Source: Agromyces luteolus (lineage in GTDB: Bacteria > Actinomycetota > Actinomycetes > Actinomycetales > Microbacteriaceae). Taken from it: a stretch of 64,000 nt of DNA. Of this stretch, positions 1-8,369 are shown in pieces. The notes under the pieces are model-generated. The model was not told where the DNA came from, did not search any database, and worked only from the letters and a program-made list of their open reading frames with translations. The stretch spans positions 186,001 to 250,000 of the forward strand of contig NZ_WODA01000002.1 of assembly GCF_009729855.1 (NCBI RefSeq), given 5' to 3'. The position numbers and the translations under genes are program-made. Each line of letters opens with the position of its first letter. Position 1 is the first letter of the stretch.

Positions 1-281
1 GTCTGGAACAGCACGGTCGACACCCCGATCGCGACGGCGACGAGCAGCATCGCCGCGACCTTCCGCAGCCGGAAGGGCACCGCGAAGGCCCACGACCCCT
101 CGATGCCGACGAAGACGAACACGGCGACGGATGCCGCGGCGAGCGCCGCGAGGAGGGCGAGCCGCACGCCCGGTCGCGCGAGCGCGACCACGACCCGTTC
201 GCGGGCCCCGCGCCGCGCGGGCGCGTCGGGTGCGGCCGCGGCCCGCGGCATCCGCTCGATCACCGACGGTTCAGTGCGCAC
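1..281 (-). CDS. Siderophore ABC transporter permease 2 (partial, N-terminus only)
   Basis: Second FecCD-family inner-membrane permease of a ferric-siderophore importer. Only about the first 93 codons are inside the window; the rest lies beyond base 1. After an Arg/Ala-rich cytoplasmic start there is one hydrophobic segment and then the family signature RLRKVAAMLLVAVAIGVSTV followed by LFQT, which resembles the YclO/CeuC/FatC branch rather than FepD. The likely GTG start (279-281) overlaps the end of the upstream permease by 11 bases, so the two are translationally coupled. An ATPase gene is expected just outside the window. The family call is firm; the exact start is less so. Confidence 0.85.
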   Translation of the reverse strand, partial: MRTEPSVIERMPRAAAAPDAPARRGARERVVVALARPGVRLALLAALAAASVAVFVFVGIEGSWAFAVPFRLRKVAAMLLVAVAIGVSTVLFQ

Positions 282-1278
282 GGGACCCCTTCCGGAGGAG
301 CAGCCAGAGGAACAGGGCGGCGCCGACGACGCCGACGACGATCCCGAGCGGGATCTCGTACGGGAAGCGGATGAGCCGGCCGACGAGGTCGCACGCGACG
401 ACGAAGCCGGCGCCGAGCACCGCGACCCACGGGATGCCGCGGCGCACGTCGTCGCCGATGACCATGCTCACGACGTTCGGGACGACCAGGCCGAGGAACG
501 GGATGACGCCCGCCGTGACGACGACGGTCGCGGTGATGACGGCGACGATCGCGAGGCCGCCCGCGAGGACGCGGCCGTGGTGCAGGCCGAGGTTCGTGGC
601 GACGTCGCGGCCGAGCCCGGCGACGGTGAAGCGGTCCGCGGCGACCCACGCGAGGACCGTCAGCACGAACGCGATCCAGAGCAGCTCGTAGCGGCCTCGC
701 AGGATGCCGGAGAAGTCGCCCGTCATCCACGTGCCGAGCGTCTGCAGCAGGTCGTAGCGGTAGGCGATGAACGTCGTCACGGCACCGATGACGCCGCCCA
801 GCATGATGCCGACGAGCGGCACGAGCACGATCTGCCGCACGGGGATGCGGCGGAGGATGAGGAGGAACAGCCCGGTGCCGGCGAGCGCGAAGACGGCCGC
901 CACGCCCATCTTGCCGATGAGGGGCATGCCGGGTGCGAGCAGGGTGACGACGAGGAGGCCGAGCGCGGCCGACTCGGCGGTGCCAGTAGTGGACGGCTCG
1001 ACGAACCGGTTGCGCACGAGCATCTGCATGATGAGTCCGACGATCGCGAGCGACGCGCCCGCGAGCACGAGCGAGACCGTGCGCGGGATGCGGCTCGCGA
1101 CCAGCAGTCGCGCGGCCTCGCCGTCGGACCCCTGCGCGAGGAGCGCCGACGGGCTCACGTCGGCGACGCCCACGAAGGTGCTCGCCACGGCGAGCAGCGC
1201 CACGCCGACGGCGGCGGGCGCGAGGAGGCGGGCGGCGCCCCGCGAGGGAGGCGCCGCCCGGAGTGCGACCGCGCTCAG
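271..1278 (-). CDS. Siderophore ABC transporter permease 1, probable CTG start
   Basis: FecCD-type permease, about 335 aa with 8-10 membrane segments, which carries ferric siderophore through the inner membrane with the neighbouring permease and an ATPase outside the window. It shows the family pattern RIPRTVSLVLAGASLAIVGL and then MQMLVRNRF near the N-terminus, and GVIPFLGLVVPN before the C-terminal helices. No ATG, GTG or TTG in frame gives a full-length protein. A CTG at 1276-1278 overlaps the stop of the binding-protein gene as CTGA and follows GAGGGG by 5 bases, so I take it as the start. The next alternative is GTG at 1201-1203, which would cut into the first helix. Confidence 0.85.
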   Translation of the reverse strand: MSAVALRAAPPSRGAARLLAPAAVGVALLAVASTFVGVADVSPSALLAQGSDGEAARLLVASRIPRTVSLVLAGASLAIVGLIMQMLVRNRFVEPSTTGTAESAALGLLVVTLLAPGMPLIGKMGVAAVFALAGTGLFLLILRRIPVRQIVLVPLVGIMLGGVIGAVTTFIAYRYDLLQTLGTWMTGDFSGILRGRYELLWIAFVLTVLAWVAADRFTVAGLGRDVATNLGLHHGRVLAGGLAIVAVITATVVVTAGVIPFLGLVVPNVVSMVIGDDVRRGIPWVAVLGAGFVVACDLVGRLIRFPYEIPLGIVVGVVGAALFLWLLLRKGSRAH

Positions 1279-2225
1279 GAGAGCCCCTCGATCACCTCGT
1301 CGACCATGGTGTTCACCGCGGTCAGGCCGCTCATCACCACGTACCAGGCCTGCGCGTCGAGGTAGACGACCTGGTCCTCGCTCCACGCGGTGGTGCCGGC
1401 GACGACCTCGTTGTCGAGGACCTGCTCGGCGGCCGCGCCGCCCTCGCCGATCGCGGCGTCGCGGTCGACGACGAACAGCCAGTCGGGGTTCGCCTCGAGG
1501 ATGAACTCGTTCGAGACGGGGTCGCCGTGCGTGGCGGCCTCGACGTCCTCGATGACCGGTGCCAGGCCGAGCTCGTCGTGCAGCCAGCCGAAGCGCGAGC
1601 CCGGGCCGAACGCGGTGATCTCGCCGCCGCTCGTGAGCACGATGAGGCCCGTGCCGGCGTCGGCCGTCGCGTCCTGGGCCTCGGCGATCTTGTCGTCGAT
1701 CTCGGCGAGCGCCTCGGCCGCCTCGTCCTCCTTGGCGAAGATCTCGCCGAGCGTCTCGACGTTCTCCTCGAAGCTCGTGAGGTAGTCGGTCCAGTCGAGC
1801 GAGAGGTCGATCGTCGGGGCGATCTTCGACAGTTCGGGCAGCGCCTCGGCCGAGCGGTTCGCGACGATGATGAGGTCGGGCGCGGCGGCGTTCACGGCCT
1901 CGTAGTCCGGCTCGAAGAGCGTGCCGGCGTTCAGCACGTCGTCGTCGGCGTACGCGTCGAGGTAGTCGGGCAGGTTGTCCTTCGGCACGCCGGCCACCTC
2001 GACGCCGAGCGCGTCGAGTGTGTCGAGGCTCGCGATGTCGAAGACGATGACGGTCTCGGGGTTCGCGGGCACGACGGTCTCGCCCTGCGCGTGCTCGACG
2101 GTGATCTCCGTCGCCGCGTCGGCGGTCGGTTGCGTCTCGGCGGCCGAGCCGCTCGCGCAGGAGGCGAGGGCGAGGGTCGCGAGGCTGACGAGGGCGGTGG
2201 TGCCGAGAATCCGGGCACGCGTCAT
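1275..2225 (-). CDS. Siderophore-binding lipoprotein of an iron ABC transporter
   Basis: Periplasmic-binding-protein-like lipoprotein (316 aa) that captures ferric siderophore outside the membrane. It has a short signal peptide ending in LALASC, giving a lipidated Cys near residue 26. The mature part has VFDIASLDTLDALGV, PDLIIVANRS and FGPGSRFGWLHDELG, patterns of the YclQ/FatB/CeuE (petrobactin/enterobactin-type) branch. I chose ATG 2225 because GGAG lies 9 bases upstream; a TTG at 2240 in frame has no such site. It is the first gene of the iron operon and its promoter region contains the IdeR box at 2335-2359, so it should be induced by iron starvation. The true ligand cannot be read from sequence. 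Confidence 0.92.
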   Translation of the reverse strand: MTRARILGTTALVSLATLALASCASGSAAETQPTADAATEITVEHAQGETVVPANPETVIVFDIASLDTLDALGVEVAGVPKDNLPDYLDAYADDDVLNAGTLFEPDYEAVNAAAPDLIIVANRSAEALPELSKIAPTIDLSLDWTDYLTSFEENVETLGEIFAKEDEAAEALAEIDDKIAEAQDATADAGTGLIVLTSGGEITAFGPGSRFGWLHDELGLAPVIEDVEAATHGDPVSNEFILEANPDWLFVVDRDAAIGEGGAAAEQVLDNEVVAGTTAWSEDQVVYLDAQAWYVVMSGLTAVNTMVDEVIEGLS

Positions 2226-2334
2226 GAGGGTTCGCTCCAATGCTGGGTTGCGCCGCGCGGTTCGCGGCCGGGGGCACCCGCGTCGATCGCGCGTCGCACG
2301 TCGTCCGGCGTCATGATCGAAGTAAGGGTTGCCT

Positions 2335-2359
2335 AAGTGAGGTTAGACTAACCTCACTT
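2335..2359. promoter_or_regulatory. IdeR/DtxR iron box, perfect 25-bp palindrome
   Basis: Two 12-base arms (AAGTGAGGTTAG and CTAACCTCACTT) around a central A form a perfect palindrome. The inner 19 bases closely match the DtxR/IdeR consensus TTAGGTTAGSCTAACCTAA. The box lies between the divergent siderophore transporter operon and the siderophore-interacting protein gene, 30 bases before the latter's ATG, so one bound Fe-repressor dimer pair could shut both directions. Confidence 0.93.
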
Positions 2360-2388
2360 CCCCCTCGATGTCGACTGGATGACGCCGC

Positions 2389-3183
2389 ATGCCCTTCACC
2401 CTCGCCCGCCGCCCGAACGAGCTCGTCTTCCGACCCGTGCGCCTCGCCGCACGCACCGCGCTCGCCCCCGACTACGTGCGCCTCCGCTTCGAGGGCGAGG
2501 CGCTCCGCGGCTTCGACTCGCCGGGCGCCGACGACCACATCCGGGTGTTCTTCCCCCCGCACGCGGGCGGCGCCGGCGACTCGGCCACTCCCGCCGACCT
2601 CGCCGCCGAGGCGCTCCGCGCCTTCCCCAACCGCGAGTACACGCCCCTGCACTGGGACGCCGACGCCGGCGCGCTCGAGCTCGAGTTCGTCGTGCACGGC
2701 GACGCCGGCGTGGCCGGCCCCTGGGCGGCATCCGCACCGGTCGGCTCGGTCGTCGGCGTCGGCGGCCCACGCGGTTCGCTCGTGCTCGAGGGCGAGCCCG
2801 ACGCGTGGTTCCTCGCGGGCGACGAGACCGCGATCCCGGCCATCCGGCGATGGCTGCGACGGATGCCTCCGGGCGCCCGCGGTCACGTGGTCGTCGAGGT
2901 GCGCGGCCCCGCCGACGAGCTCGACCTCGACGCCCCCGCCGGAGTCGAAGTGCGCTGGGTGCACCGCGGCGACGCACCCGCGGCGAGCGCGCTCACGGCC
3001 GAGCTCGACGCGCTCGCGCCCGCCGATCGCCCGGCGGGCGACGTGTTCGCGTTCGTCGCCGCCGAGCAGGCGATCGTGCGCCCCGGCCGCGCCCTGCTCT
3101 CGCGCTGGGGCATCGACGCCGACCGCGCGGTCGTGAAGGGCTACTGGAAGCGCGGCGAGTCGGAGTACCACGCGCCGCACTGA
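2389..3183 (+). CDS. Siderophore-interacting protein (ferric-siderophore reductase, ViuB family)
   Basis: Cytoplasmic FAD/NAD(P)H-dependent ferric-siderophore reductase of the SIP/ViuB family (264 aa, usual length), which frees iron from the imported chelate. The N-terminal ferredoxin-reductase-like FAD barrel contains NREYTPLHWD (the RxYT flavin motif), then GGPRGS. The C-terminal part has GDETAIPAI and the family-typical ending KGYWKRGESEYH. It is divergent from the siderophore ABC operon and shares its IdeR box, which fits joint induction in low iron. ATG 2389 is close to the box, so the leader must be short. Whether the cosubstrate is NADH or NADPH is not visible. Confidence 0.93.
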   Translation: MPFTLARRPNELVFRPVRLAARTALAPDYVRLRFEGEALRGFDSPGADDHIRVFFPPHAGGAGDSATPADLAAEALRAFPNREYTPLHWDADAGALELEFVVHGDAGVAGPWAASAPVGSVVGVGGPRGSLVLEGEPDAWFLAGDETAIPAIRRWLRRMPPGARGHVVVEVRGPADELDLDAPAGVEVRWVHRGDAPAASALTAELDALAPADRPAGDVFAFVAAEQAIVRPGRALLSRWGIDADRAVVKGYWKRGESEYHAPH

Positions 3184-3240
3184 GCGCCGCCGCCTCGCGC
3201 CGCCGGCCGCCGCCACGCGCCGCCGGAGCGGACGCCGGCC

Positions 3241-4344
3241 TCAGTCGGCGAGCAGGCCGAGGATCGGCCGGAGCCGCAACCACGGCCATGCCTCCTCGGC
3301 GTTCGAGAGCAGCACGGCCGCGCGCCCCGCAGCGGGATCGGCGAGGACGGCCGCCGTGAAGCCCTCGGCCGATCCGACGACGTAGACGACCTCGTCGCCG
3401 CCGGCGTCGGTGATGCGCTCCCAGAAGTAGCCGACGTCGATCTGCGGCCAGCGCGTGCTCGCGACCGGCTGGAGTGCATCGCTCCCGGCGAGCGGACCGT
3501 CGAGCACCGCGCGGGCGAGCGCGACGGCGTCATCGATCGTGACGACGACGCCGACGGCCGGCGCATACGCACCGCTCCCCCTCGCCGCCACGCGTTCGCC
3601 GCGACGGTCGTGCCCCTGCGCGAGGCCGTCGGGGAGCAGGTCGCCCGACTCGACCACGAGCGCGCCCTCCATCCCGGCCGGCCCGAGCACGCGCTCGGCC
3701 AGCAGGTCGGCGAACCGCGTGCCGGTCGCGGCGGCGAGGGCCTGCCCGACGAGCGCGGCGTCGAAGTCGTTCGGGTTGTACTCGAGTTCGGGCACGAGGT
3801 CGAGCGACGCGACGCGGGCGAGGAGCGCGTCGATCCCACCGCGGTCGAGCACCTCCTCGCCCGGTGCCGCGGCTGCTTCGTACGCGCCGGGTCCGAGGGG
3901 GCTCTGCGGCAGGCCCGCGCGGTGCGTCGCGAGATCGCGAAGGGTCAGTGCGGCGGCGGGCGCGTCCCCGAGGTCCAGGTACGCCGAGACGGGGTCGTCG
4001 ACCGAGACCTCGCCGCGCTCGATCGCGTCGGCCAGCAGCAGCCCGGTGAGCCCGCTCGTCGCGGCGCCCAACCCGAACCGCGTCCCCGCGTCCGCCGAGA
4101 CGAACGCCGTCCGCACCTCGTCGCCGTCGATCACGGCCATCGCGACGCGGTCGCGCGCCTCCGTGTACTGCTCGCGCGCGATGGAGAGCAGTTCCTCGTC
4201 GCCGGTGAGGAGCTGGTCGTACGGCGGGCCGGAGACGCATCCGCCCATCGCCCCGATCGTCACCGCCGCGACGACGACGGCTGCGACGTGCCGGTGCGGG
4301 TGCGGATGCCGGTGCGCCACGCGGTGCGCGGCCATACCGCGCAT
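3241..4344 (-). CDS. Beta-lactamase-like serine hydrolase lipoprotein, catalytic Ser and Lys missing
   Basis: Class C beta-lactamase/CubicO-like fold, 367 aa from ATG 4344 (ATG 4335 is also possible). A His-rich start is followed by a membrane segment and the lipobox IGAMGGC (Cys about 36), so it should be anchored outside the cell. Family landmarks are present: FGLG near 90-93, DDPVSAYLDLGD, LATHRAGLP and an EYNPNDF where YSN is expected. However, the segment that normally reads GSxxK is GAATS (93-97), so both the nucleophilic Ser and the general-base Lys are replaced. It is probably a binding or decoy protein, or catalytically altered, rather than a penicillin-recognising hydrolase. It is transcribed alone, divergent from the PLP enzyme. 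Confidence 0.8.
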   Translation of the reverse strand: MRGMAAHRVAHRHPHPHRHVAAVVVAAVTIGAMGGCVSGPPYDQLLTGDEELLSIAREQYTEARDRVAMAVIDGDEVRTAFVSADAGTRFGLGAATSGLTGLLLADAIERGEVSVDDPVSAYLDLGDAPAAALTLRDLATHRAGLPQSPLGPGAYEAAAAPGEEVLDRGGIDALLARVASLDLVPELEYNPNDFDAALVGQALAAATGTRFADLLAERVLGPAGMEGALVVESGDLLPDGLAQGHDRRGERVAARGSGAYAPAVGVVVTIDDAVALARAVLDGPLAGSDALQPVASTRWPQIDVGYFWERITDAGGDEVVYVVGSAEGFTAAVLADPAAGRAAVLLSNAEEAWPWLRLRPILGLLAD

Positions 4345-4495
4345 GCTACTCGCGCTCGCTGGCAGCGCTCTCGGTCGCGCTCCCCGGCCGCGCTCCGACG
4401 TCCGACCCGGGCATGAGGATCCGGCGGATGCCCGCGCGTGCCGTATCATCGGCCGGATTCTCATGCGCCGAGTCGGGGCGGTTAGGCTCGCGCCC

Positions 4496-5707
4496 ATGGC
4501 CTACGACGTCGCCCGCATCCGCTCCTGGTTCCCCTCGCTCGAGCACGGCTGGGCGCTCTTCGACGGCCCCGGCGGCACGCAGGCGCCGCGGCAGGTCGGC
4601 GAGGCGATCGCGACGACGCTGACCGGCCCGCTCTCGAACCGCGGGCAGCTCGGCGAGTCGGCGCAGCGGGCGGATGCCGCGGTCGCGGCGTTCCGCGACG
4701 CCGTCGCCGATCTCACGGGCGCCGACCCGCGCGGCGTGGTGCACGGCCGGAGCGCGACGCAGCTCGTCTACGACTTCTCGCGTCACCTGTCGAGGGGCTG
4801 GGGCCCGGGCGACGAGGTCGTGGTCACGCGACTCGACCACGACGCGAACGTGCGGCCCTGGGTGCAGGCGGCGGAGCGGCGCGGTGCGACGGTGCGGTGG
4901 GTCGCGTTCGACCCGGCGACGGGCGAGCTCCCGGTCGCGGCGGTGGCATCCGCCCTCACCGACCGCACCCGGCTCGTCGCGGTGACGGCCGCATCGAACC
5001 TCATCGGCACCATGCCCGACGTGCCGGCCATCGCCGAGGCCGTGCACGCCGTCGGCGCGCTGCTCTTCGTCGACGGCGTCCACTACGCCGCCCACGAGCT
5101 GCCCGACCTCGGCGCGCTCGGCGCCGACTTCTTCACGTGCTCGCCGTACAAGTTCCTCGGCCCGCACTGCGGGCTGCTCGTCGCCGACCCCGCGCTCCTC
5201 GAGACGATCGCTCCCGACAAGCTGCTGCCCGCGACCGACGTCGTGCCCGAGCGGTTCGAGTTCGGCACGCTGCCGTACGAGCTCCTCGCGGGTGTGACGG
5301 CCGCGATCGACGTGCTCGCCTCGCTCGCCGACCCCGCGACGGATGCCTCCGGCTCCCGCCGCACGCGCCTCGCCGCGTCGTACGCCGCCCTGCACGAGCA
5401 CGAGTCGCGCCTCCTCGCCCGACTCGAGTCGGCGCTCGCCGACCTGCCCGGCACGACCGTGCACTCGCGCGCCTCGCGGCGCACGCCGACGCTGCTCGCG
5501 AGCTTCGCCGGCCACGAGGCATCCGCCGTCTCGGAGGCGCTCGCCGCCGACCGCGTGCTCGCCCCGAGCGGGAACTTCTACGCGCTCGAGGCGTCGCGGC
5601 ACCTCGGGCTCGGCGACGACGGCGGGCTCCGCATCGGGCTCGCGCCCTACACCGACGACGAGGACGTCGAGCGGCTCATCGCCGGCCTCCGACTCGCGGT
5701 CCGCTGA
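4496..5707 (+). CDS. Cysteine-desulfurase-like class V aminotransferase family protein
   Basis: PLP-dependent fold-type I enzyme of the class V aminotransferase/cysteine desulfurase-like group, 403 aa. Visible elements are FDGPGGTQAP at the N-terminus, the PLP-stacking region RLDHDANVRPW, DGVHYAAHELPDLG with the cofactor-binding Asp, and TCSPYKFLGPHCG, whose Lys should form the Schiff base. It resembles the subgroup close to SufS but outside any suf operon, so desulfuration is only one possibility. The ATG at 4496 follows TAGGCT by 7 bases, suggesting a leaderless or nearly leaderless transcript. It stands alone, divergent from the serine hydrolase lipoprotein. Confidence 0.85.
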   Translation: MAYDVARIRSWFPSLEHGWALFDGPGGTQAPRQVGEAIATTLTGPLSNRGQLGESAQRADAAVAAFRDAVADLTGADPRGVVHGRSATQLVYDFSRHLSRGWGPGDEVVVTRLDHDANVRPWVQAAERRGATVRWVAFDPATGELPVAAVASALTDRTRLVAVTAASNLIGTMPDVPAIAEAVHAVGALLFVDGVHYAAHELPDLGALGADFFTCSPYKFLGPHCGLLVADPALLETIAPDKLLPATDVVPERFEFGTLPYELLAGVTAAIDVLASLADPATDASGSRRTRLAASYAALHEHESRLLARLESALADLPGTTVHSRASRRTPTLLASFAGHEASAVSEALAADRVLAPSGNFYALEASRHLGLGDDGGLRIGLAPYTDDEDVERLIAGLRLAVR

Positions 5708-5789
5708 TCGGCGCGCCGGCCGCGCCCGACCCGCGACGAACCGGGGCATCTTCTCCGCCGAGCGGGGGTCGGGCAATAGTGTGGGACGC

Positions 5790-6563
5790 ATGACCCCCGC
5801 CGAGTCCGGCGCCGAGTTGCGTCGACTGCATTCCGACGACGAGCTGCTGCAGGTCGTCAACGTGTGGGACGTGGCGAGCGCGAGGGCCGTCGCCGCCCTC
5901 CCCGAGACCCGGGCGCTCGCGACCGCGAGCCAGTCGATCGCCGCCGCGTTCGGCTACCCCGACGGCGAGCACATTCCGGCGGAGCTCATGCTCGACATGG
6001 TCGGCCGCATCGCGCGCGCCGTCGACGTCCCCGTCAGCGCCGACCTCGAGGCGGGCTACGGCGACGCCGGCGAGACGATCCGGCGCGCGATCGGCGAGGG
6101 CGTCGTCGGCGCGAACCTCGAGGACCAGCTGAAACCGCTCGCCGAAGCGGTGGCCGCGGTCGGGGCCGCCGTCGCCGCCGCCGACGCCGAGGGCGTCCCG
6201 TTCGCGCTCAACGCGCGCACCGACGCCTGGCTCCGCGGCGGGGACCGGCCGCGCGAGGTGCGGCTCGCGGACGCGATCGAGCGCGGGCGCGCGTACCTCG
6301 ACGCCGGCGCGACGTGCGTGTTCGTGCCCGGGAACTTCGGCGAGGACGTCGTCGCCGAACTGGTCGAGGGCATCGGATGGCGCCGGGTGAGTCTCATCGG
6401 ACTGCCCGACGTCCCGCCGCCCGACCGGCTCGTCGAGCTCGGCGTCGCCCGCATCTCGTACGGGCCGTACCCGCAGCGCGTCACGCTCGCGTCGCTGCAG
6501 GACCTCGCGGCCATGCTGCACGGCGGCGGGGTGCTGCCGCGCGGCATCCGCCCACTGGACTAG
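5790..6563 (+). CDS. Isocitrate lyase/PEP mutase superfamily protein
   Basis: TIM-barrel enzyme of the ICL/PEPM superfamily, 257 aa. Members cleave or isomerise C-C or C-P bonds of small 2-oxo acids such as oxaloacetate, 2-methylisocitrate or PEP. Visible are VVNVWDVASARAVA at the N-terminus, VSADLEAGYGD (metal-binding acidic residues), GANLEDQ and FALNARTDAWL. The flexible KKCGH-type loop of true isocitrate lyases is not present, so it belongs to the short, poorly assigned branch often labelled phosphonomutase family. ATG 5790 lies 7 bases after TAGTGT, again a leaderless-looking start. No operon partner overlaps it. Confidence 0.85.
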   Translation: MTPAESGAELRRLHSDDELLQVVNVWDVASARAVAALPETRALATASQSIAAAFGYPDGEHIPAELMLDMVGRIARAVDVPVSADLEAGYGDAGETIRRAIGEGVVGANLEDQLKPLAEAVAAVGAAVAAADAEGVPFALNARTDAWLRGGDRPREVRLADAIERGRAYLDAGATCVFVPGNFGEDVVAELVEGIGWRRVSLIGLPDVPPPDRLVELGVARISYGPYPQRVTLASLQDLAAMLHGGGVLPRGIRPLD

Positions 6564-6608
6564 GCGGTCGCCGGCACCCGGCCGGCCCGCACACGGAGAG
6601 GATCGCGC

Positions 6609-7511
6609 ATGGGCGATGGCACCACGATCGAGATCACCGGACTCACCAAGCGGTTCGGCGCCGTCACCGCCGTCGAGGACCTGACCTTCACGGTCGAGCC
6701 CGGCCGCGTCACCGGGTTCCTCGGACCGAACGGCGCCGGCAAGACCACCACGCTCCGCACGCTGCTCGGGCTCGAGCGTCCGACCGCCGGCACGGCGACC
6801 TTCGGCGGCACGGTCTACCGCGACCTGAAGCGGCCGCTCGAGACGGTCGGCGCGGCGCTCGACGCGGCGTTCCATCCGGGACGCACGGCCCGCAACCACC
6901 TCCGGGTGACGGCGACCGCCGCCGGCATCCGCTCGTCGCGCGTCGGCGAGGTGCTCGAGCAGGTCGGCATGTCGGAGTTCGCGAACCGGCGCGTCGGCGG
7001 GTTCTCCCTCGGCATGCGGCAGCGACTGGCGCTCGCCACGACGCTGCTCGGCGACCCCCGCGTGCTCGTCCTCGACGAGCCGATCAACGGCCTCGACCCC
7101 GAGGGCATCAGGTGGATCCGCGGGTTCCTGCAATCGCTCGCGCGCGACGGACGCACGGTGCTCGTCAGCTCGCACCTGCTGAGCGAGGTGCAGCAGTCGG
7201 TCGACGAGGTCGTCATCATCTCCCGCGGACGGCTCGTGCGATCGGGCCCGCTGTCGAGCCTCGAACTCGACTCGTCGCCGCGGACCGTGGTCGACTCGCC
7301 CGACCGCGCGCGGCTCGCCGCCGCGCTCGACCAGGCCGGTCTCGAGTACACGGAGGGTCGTGGCGGGTTCATCGTGGCCGAGCCGGATCCGGGCATGGTC
7401 GGGCACGCCGCCTTCGTCGGCGGCGTCGAACTGAGTTCGCTGCACCGATTGAAGTCCGGGCTCGAGGATTCGTTCCTCGCGCTCGTCGGCGAGGGCGAGG
7501 GGGCGGCGTGA
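6609..7511 (+). CDS. ABC-2 type transporter ATP-binding protein
   Basis: ATPase of an ABC-2 exporter, 300 aa. The Walker A GPNGAGKTT is near residue 40, the signature is FSLGMRQRLALA, and Walker B is VLVLDEPINGLDP. The H-loop is SSHLLSE. The C-terminal 80 residues form the variable accessory domain of the bacitracin/gliding-type (BcrA-like) group. GGAGAGG upstream serves as ribosome site. Its stop overlaps the permease start by one base (TGATG), so the pair forms one exporter. The substrate (drug, peptide or lipid) cannot be deduced. Confidence 0.92.
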   Translation: MGDGTTIEITGLTKRFGAVTAVEDLTFTVEPGRVTGFLGPNGAGKTTTLRTLLGLERPTAGTATFGGTVYRDLKRPLETVGAALDAAFHPGRTARNHLRVTATAAGIRSSRVGEVLEQVGMSEFANRRVGGFSLGMRQRLALATTLLGDPRVLVLDEPINGLDPEGIRWIRGFLQSLARDGRTVLVSSHLLSEVQQSVDEVVIISRGRLVRSGPLSSLELDSSPRTVVDSPDRARLAAALDQAGLEYTEGRGGFIVAEPDPGMVGHAAFVGGVELSSLHRLKSGLEDSFLALVGEGEGAA

Positions 7512-8341
7512 TGTCGATCGTGCGTTCGCTCGGTTCCGAGTTCCAGAAGGTCCTGACCACCCGGATGTGGTGGCTGCTCGCGCTCGTGCTCGTCGGGTAC
7601 GTCGCGATGATGTCGGGCGGCTTCGGCGCGTTCCTCGGGTGGGCGACCCAGAACCCGGATGCCGCGGCCTCGGCCGGCGGCGACACGGCGCTGCCGCCCG
7701 GGGTCGAGCTCGCACCACTGCTCTACAGCTTCGCCTCGTCCATCGGGTACGTGTTCCCGGTCCTCCTCGGCGCCCTCGCCGTGACGACGGAGTTCCGTCA
7801 CCGCACGCTCACGACGACGTTCCTCGCGGAACCGCACCGCACGACGGTGCTCTCGGGCAAGTTCGTCTCGCAGCTCGTGGTCGGTGCGGTGTTCGGCGTG
7901 ATCGGATTCGCCACGTCGGTCGCCGCGGGCGCCGCGGCCCTCGCCGCGTTCGACCTCGACACCGGGCTCGACTCGAGCGACACGTGGGCGCTCGTCGGCC
8001 GCGGCATCCTCGCGATGGCCCTGTGGGGCGCGATCGGCGTGGGCCTCGGCGCGCTCGTGCCGAACCAGGTCGCGGCGATCGTCATCGTCATCGCGTTCAC
8101 GCAGTTCTTCGAGCCGGTGCTCCGCCTGGTGTCCTCGCTCAACGACGTCACCGCCTCCGTCGGGCGATTCCTGCCCGGCGCGGCGAGCGATGCGCTCGTC
8201 GGCGCCTCGTTCTACAGCGTGGCCTCGCTCGGCTCGACCGACTCGCTCGAGTGGTGGCAGGGCGGGCTGGTGCTGCTCGGCATCGCGGTCGTGACGACGG
8301 TCATCGGCGGGGCCACGACATGGCGGCGAGACGTGTCGTGA
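7511..8341 (+). CDS. ABC-2 type transporter permease
   Basis: Membrane partner of the preceding ATPase, 276 aa with about six membrane segments. The N-terminal EFQKVLTTRMWWLL places it in the ABC-2 family, and TTEFRHRTLTTTFLAEPHR is the family's cytoplasmic coupling pattern. The region between the first two helices (after WATQNPDAAASAGG) is extracytoplasmic and short. It begins at ATG 7511 overlapping the ATPase stop codon, so both are made in equal amounts. No regulator is adjacent. Confidence 0.9.
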   Translation: MSIVRSLGSEFQKVLTTRMWWLLALVLVGYVAMMSGGFGAFLGWATQNPDAAASAGGDTALPPGVELAPLLYSFASSIGYVFPVLLGALAVTTEFRHRTLTTTFLAEPHRTTVLSGKFVSQLVVGAVFGVIGFATSVAAGAAALAAFDLDTGLDSSDTWALVGRGILAMALWGAIGVGLGALVPNQVAAIVIVIAFTQFFEPVLRLVSSLNDVTASVGRFLPGAASDALVGASFYSVASLGSTDSLEWWQGGLVLLGIAVVTTVIGGATTWRRDVS

Positions 8342-8369
8342 CGGGTCGCTGCGGGCGTAGCATCCGTCC

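Noticed and set aside
103-1365. Long open frame on the plus strand encoding an Asp/Arg/Glu-rich protein
   Set aside because: It is antisense to the siderophore permease genes, and its composition is the usual mirror of high-GC codon bias; the minus-strand frames carry clear family motifs.
271-2277. A single 668-codon frame on the minus strand
   Set aside because: Its first half is out of frame with the binding protein and Arg-rich nonsense; only the part from about 1278 downward is the permease.
3184-3240. Repeated CGCCGCC units between two convergent genes
   Set aside because: Short GC-rich low-complexity sequence with no stable unit; could be part of a terminator but I cannot show a defined hairpin.
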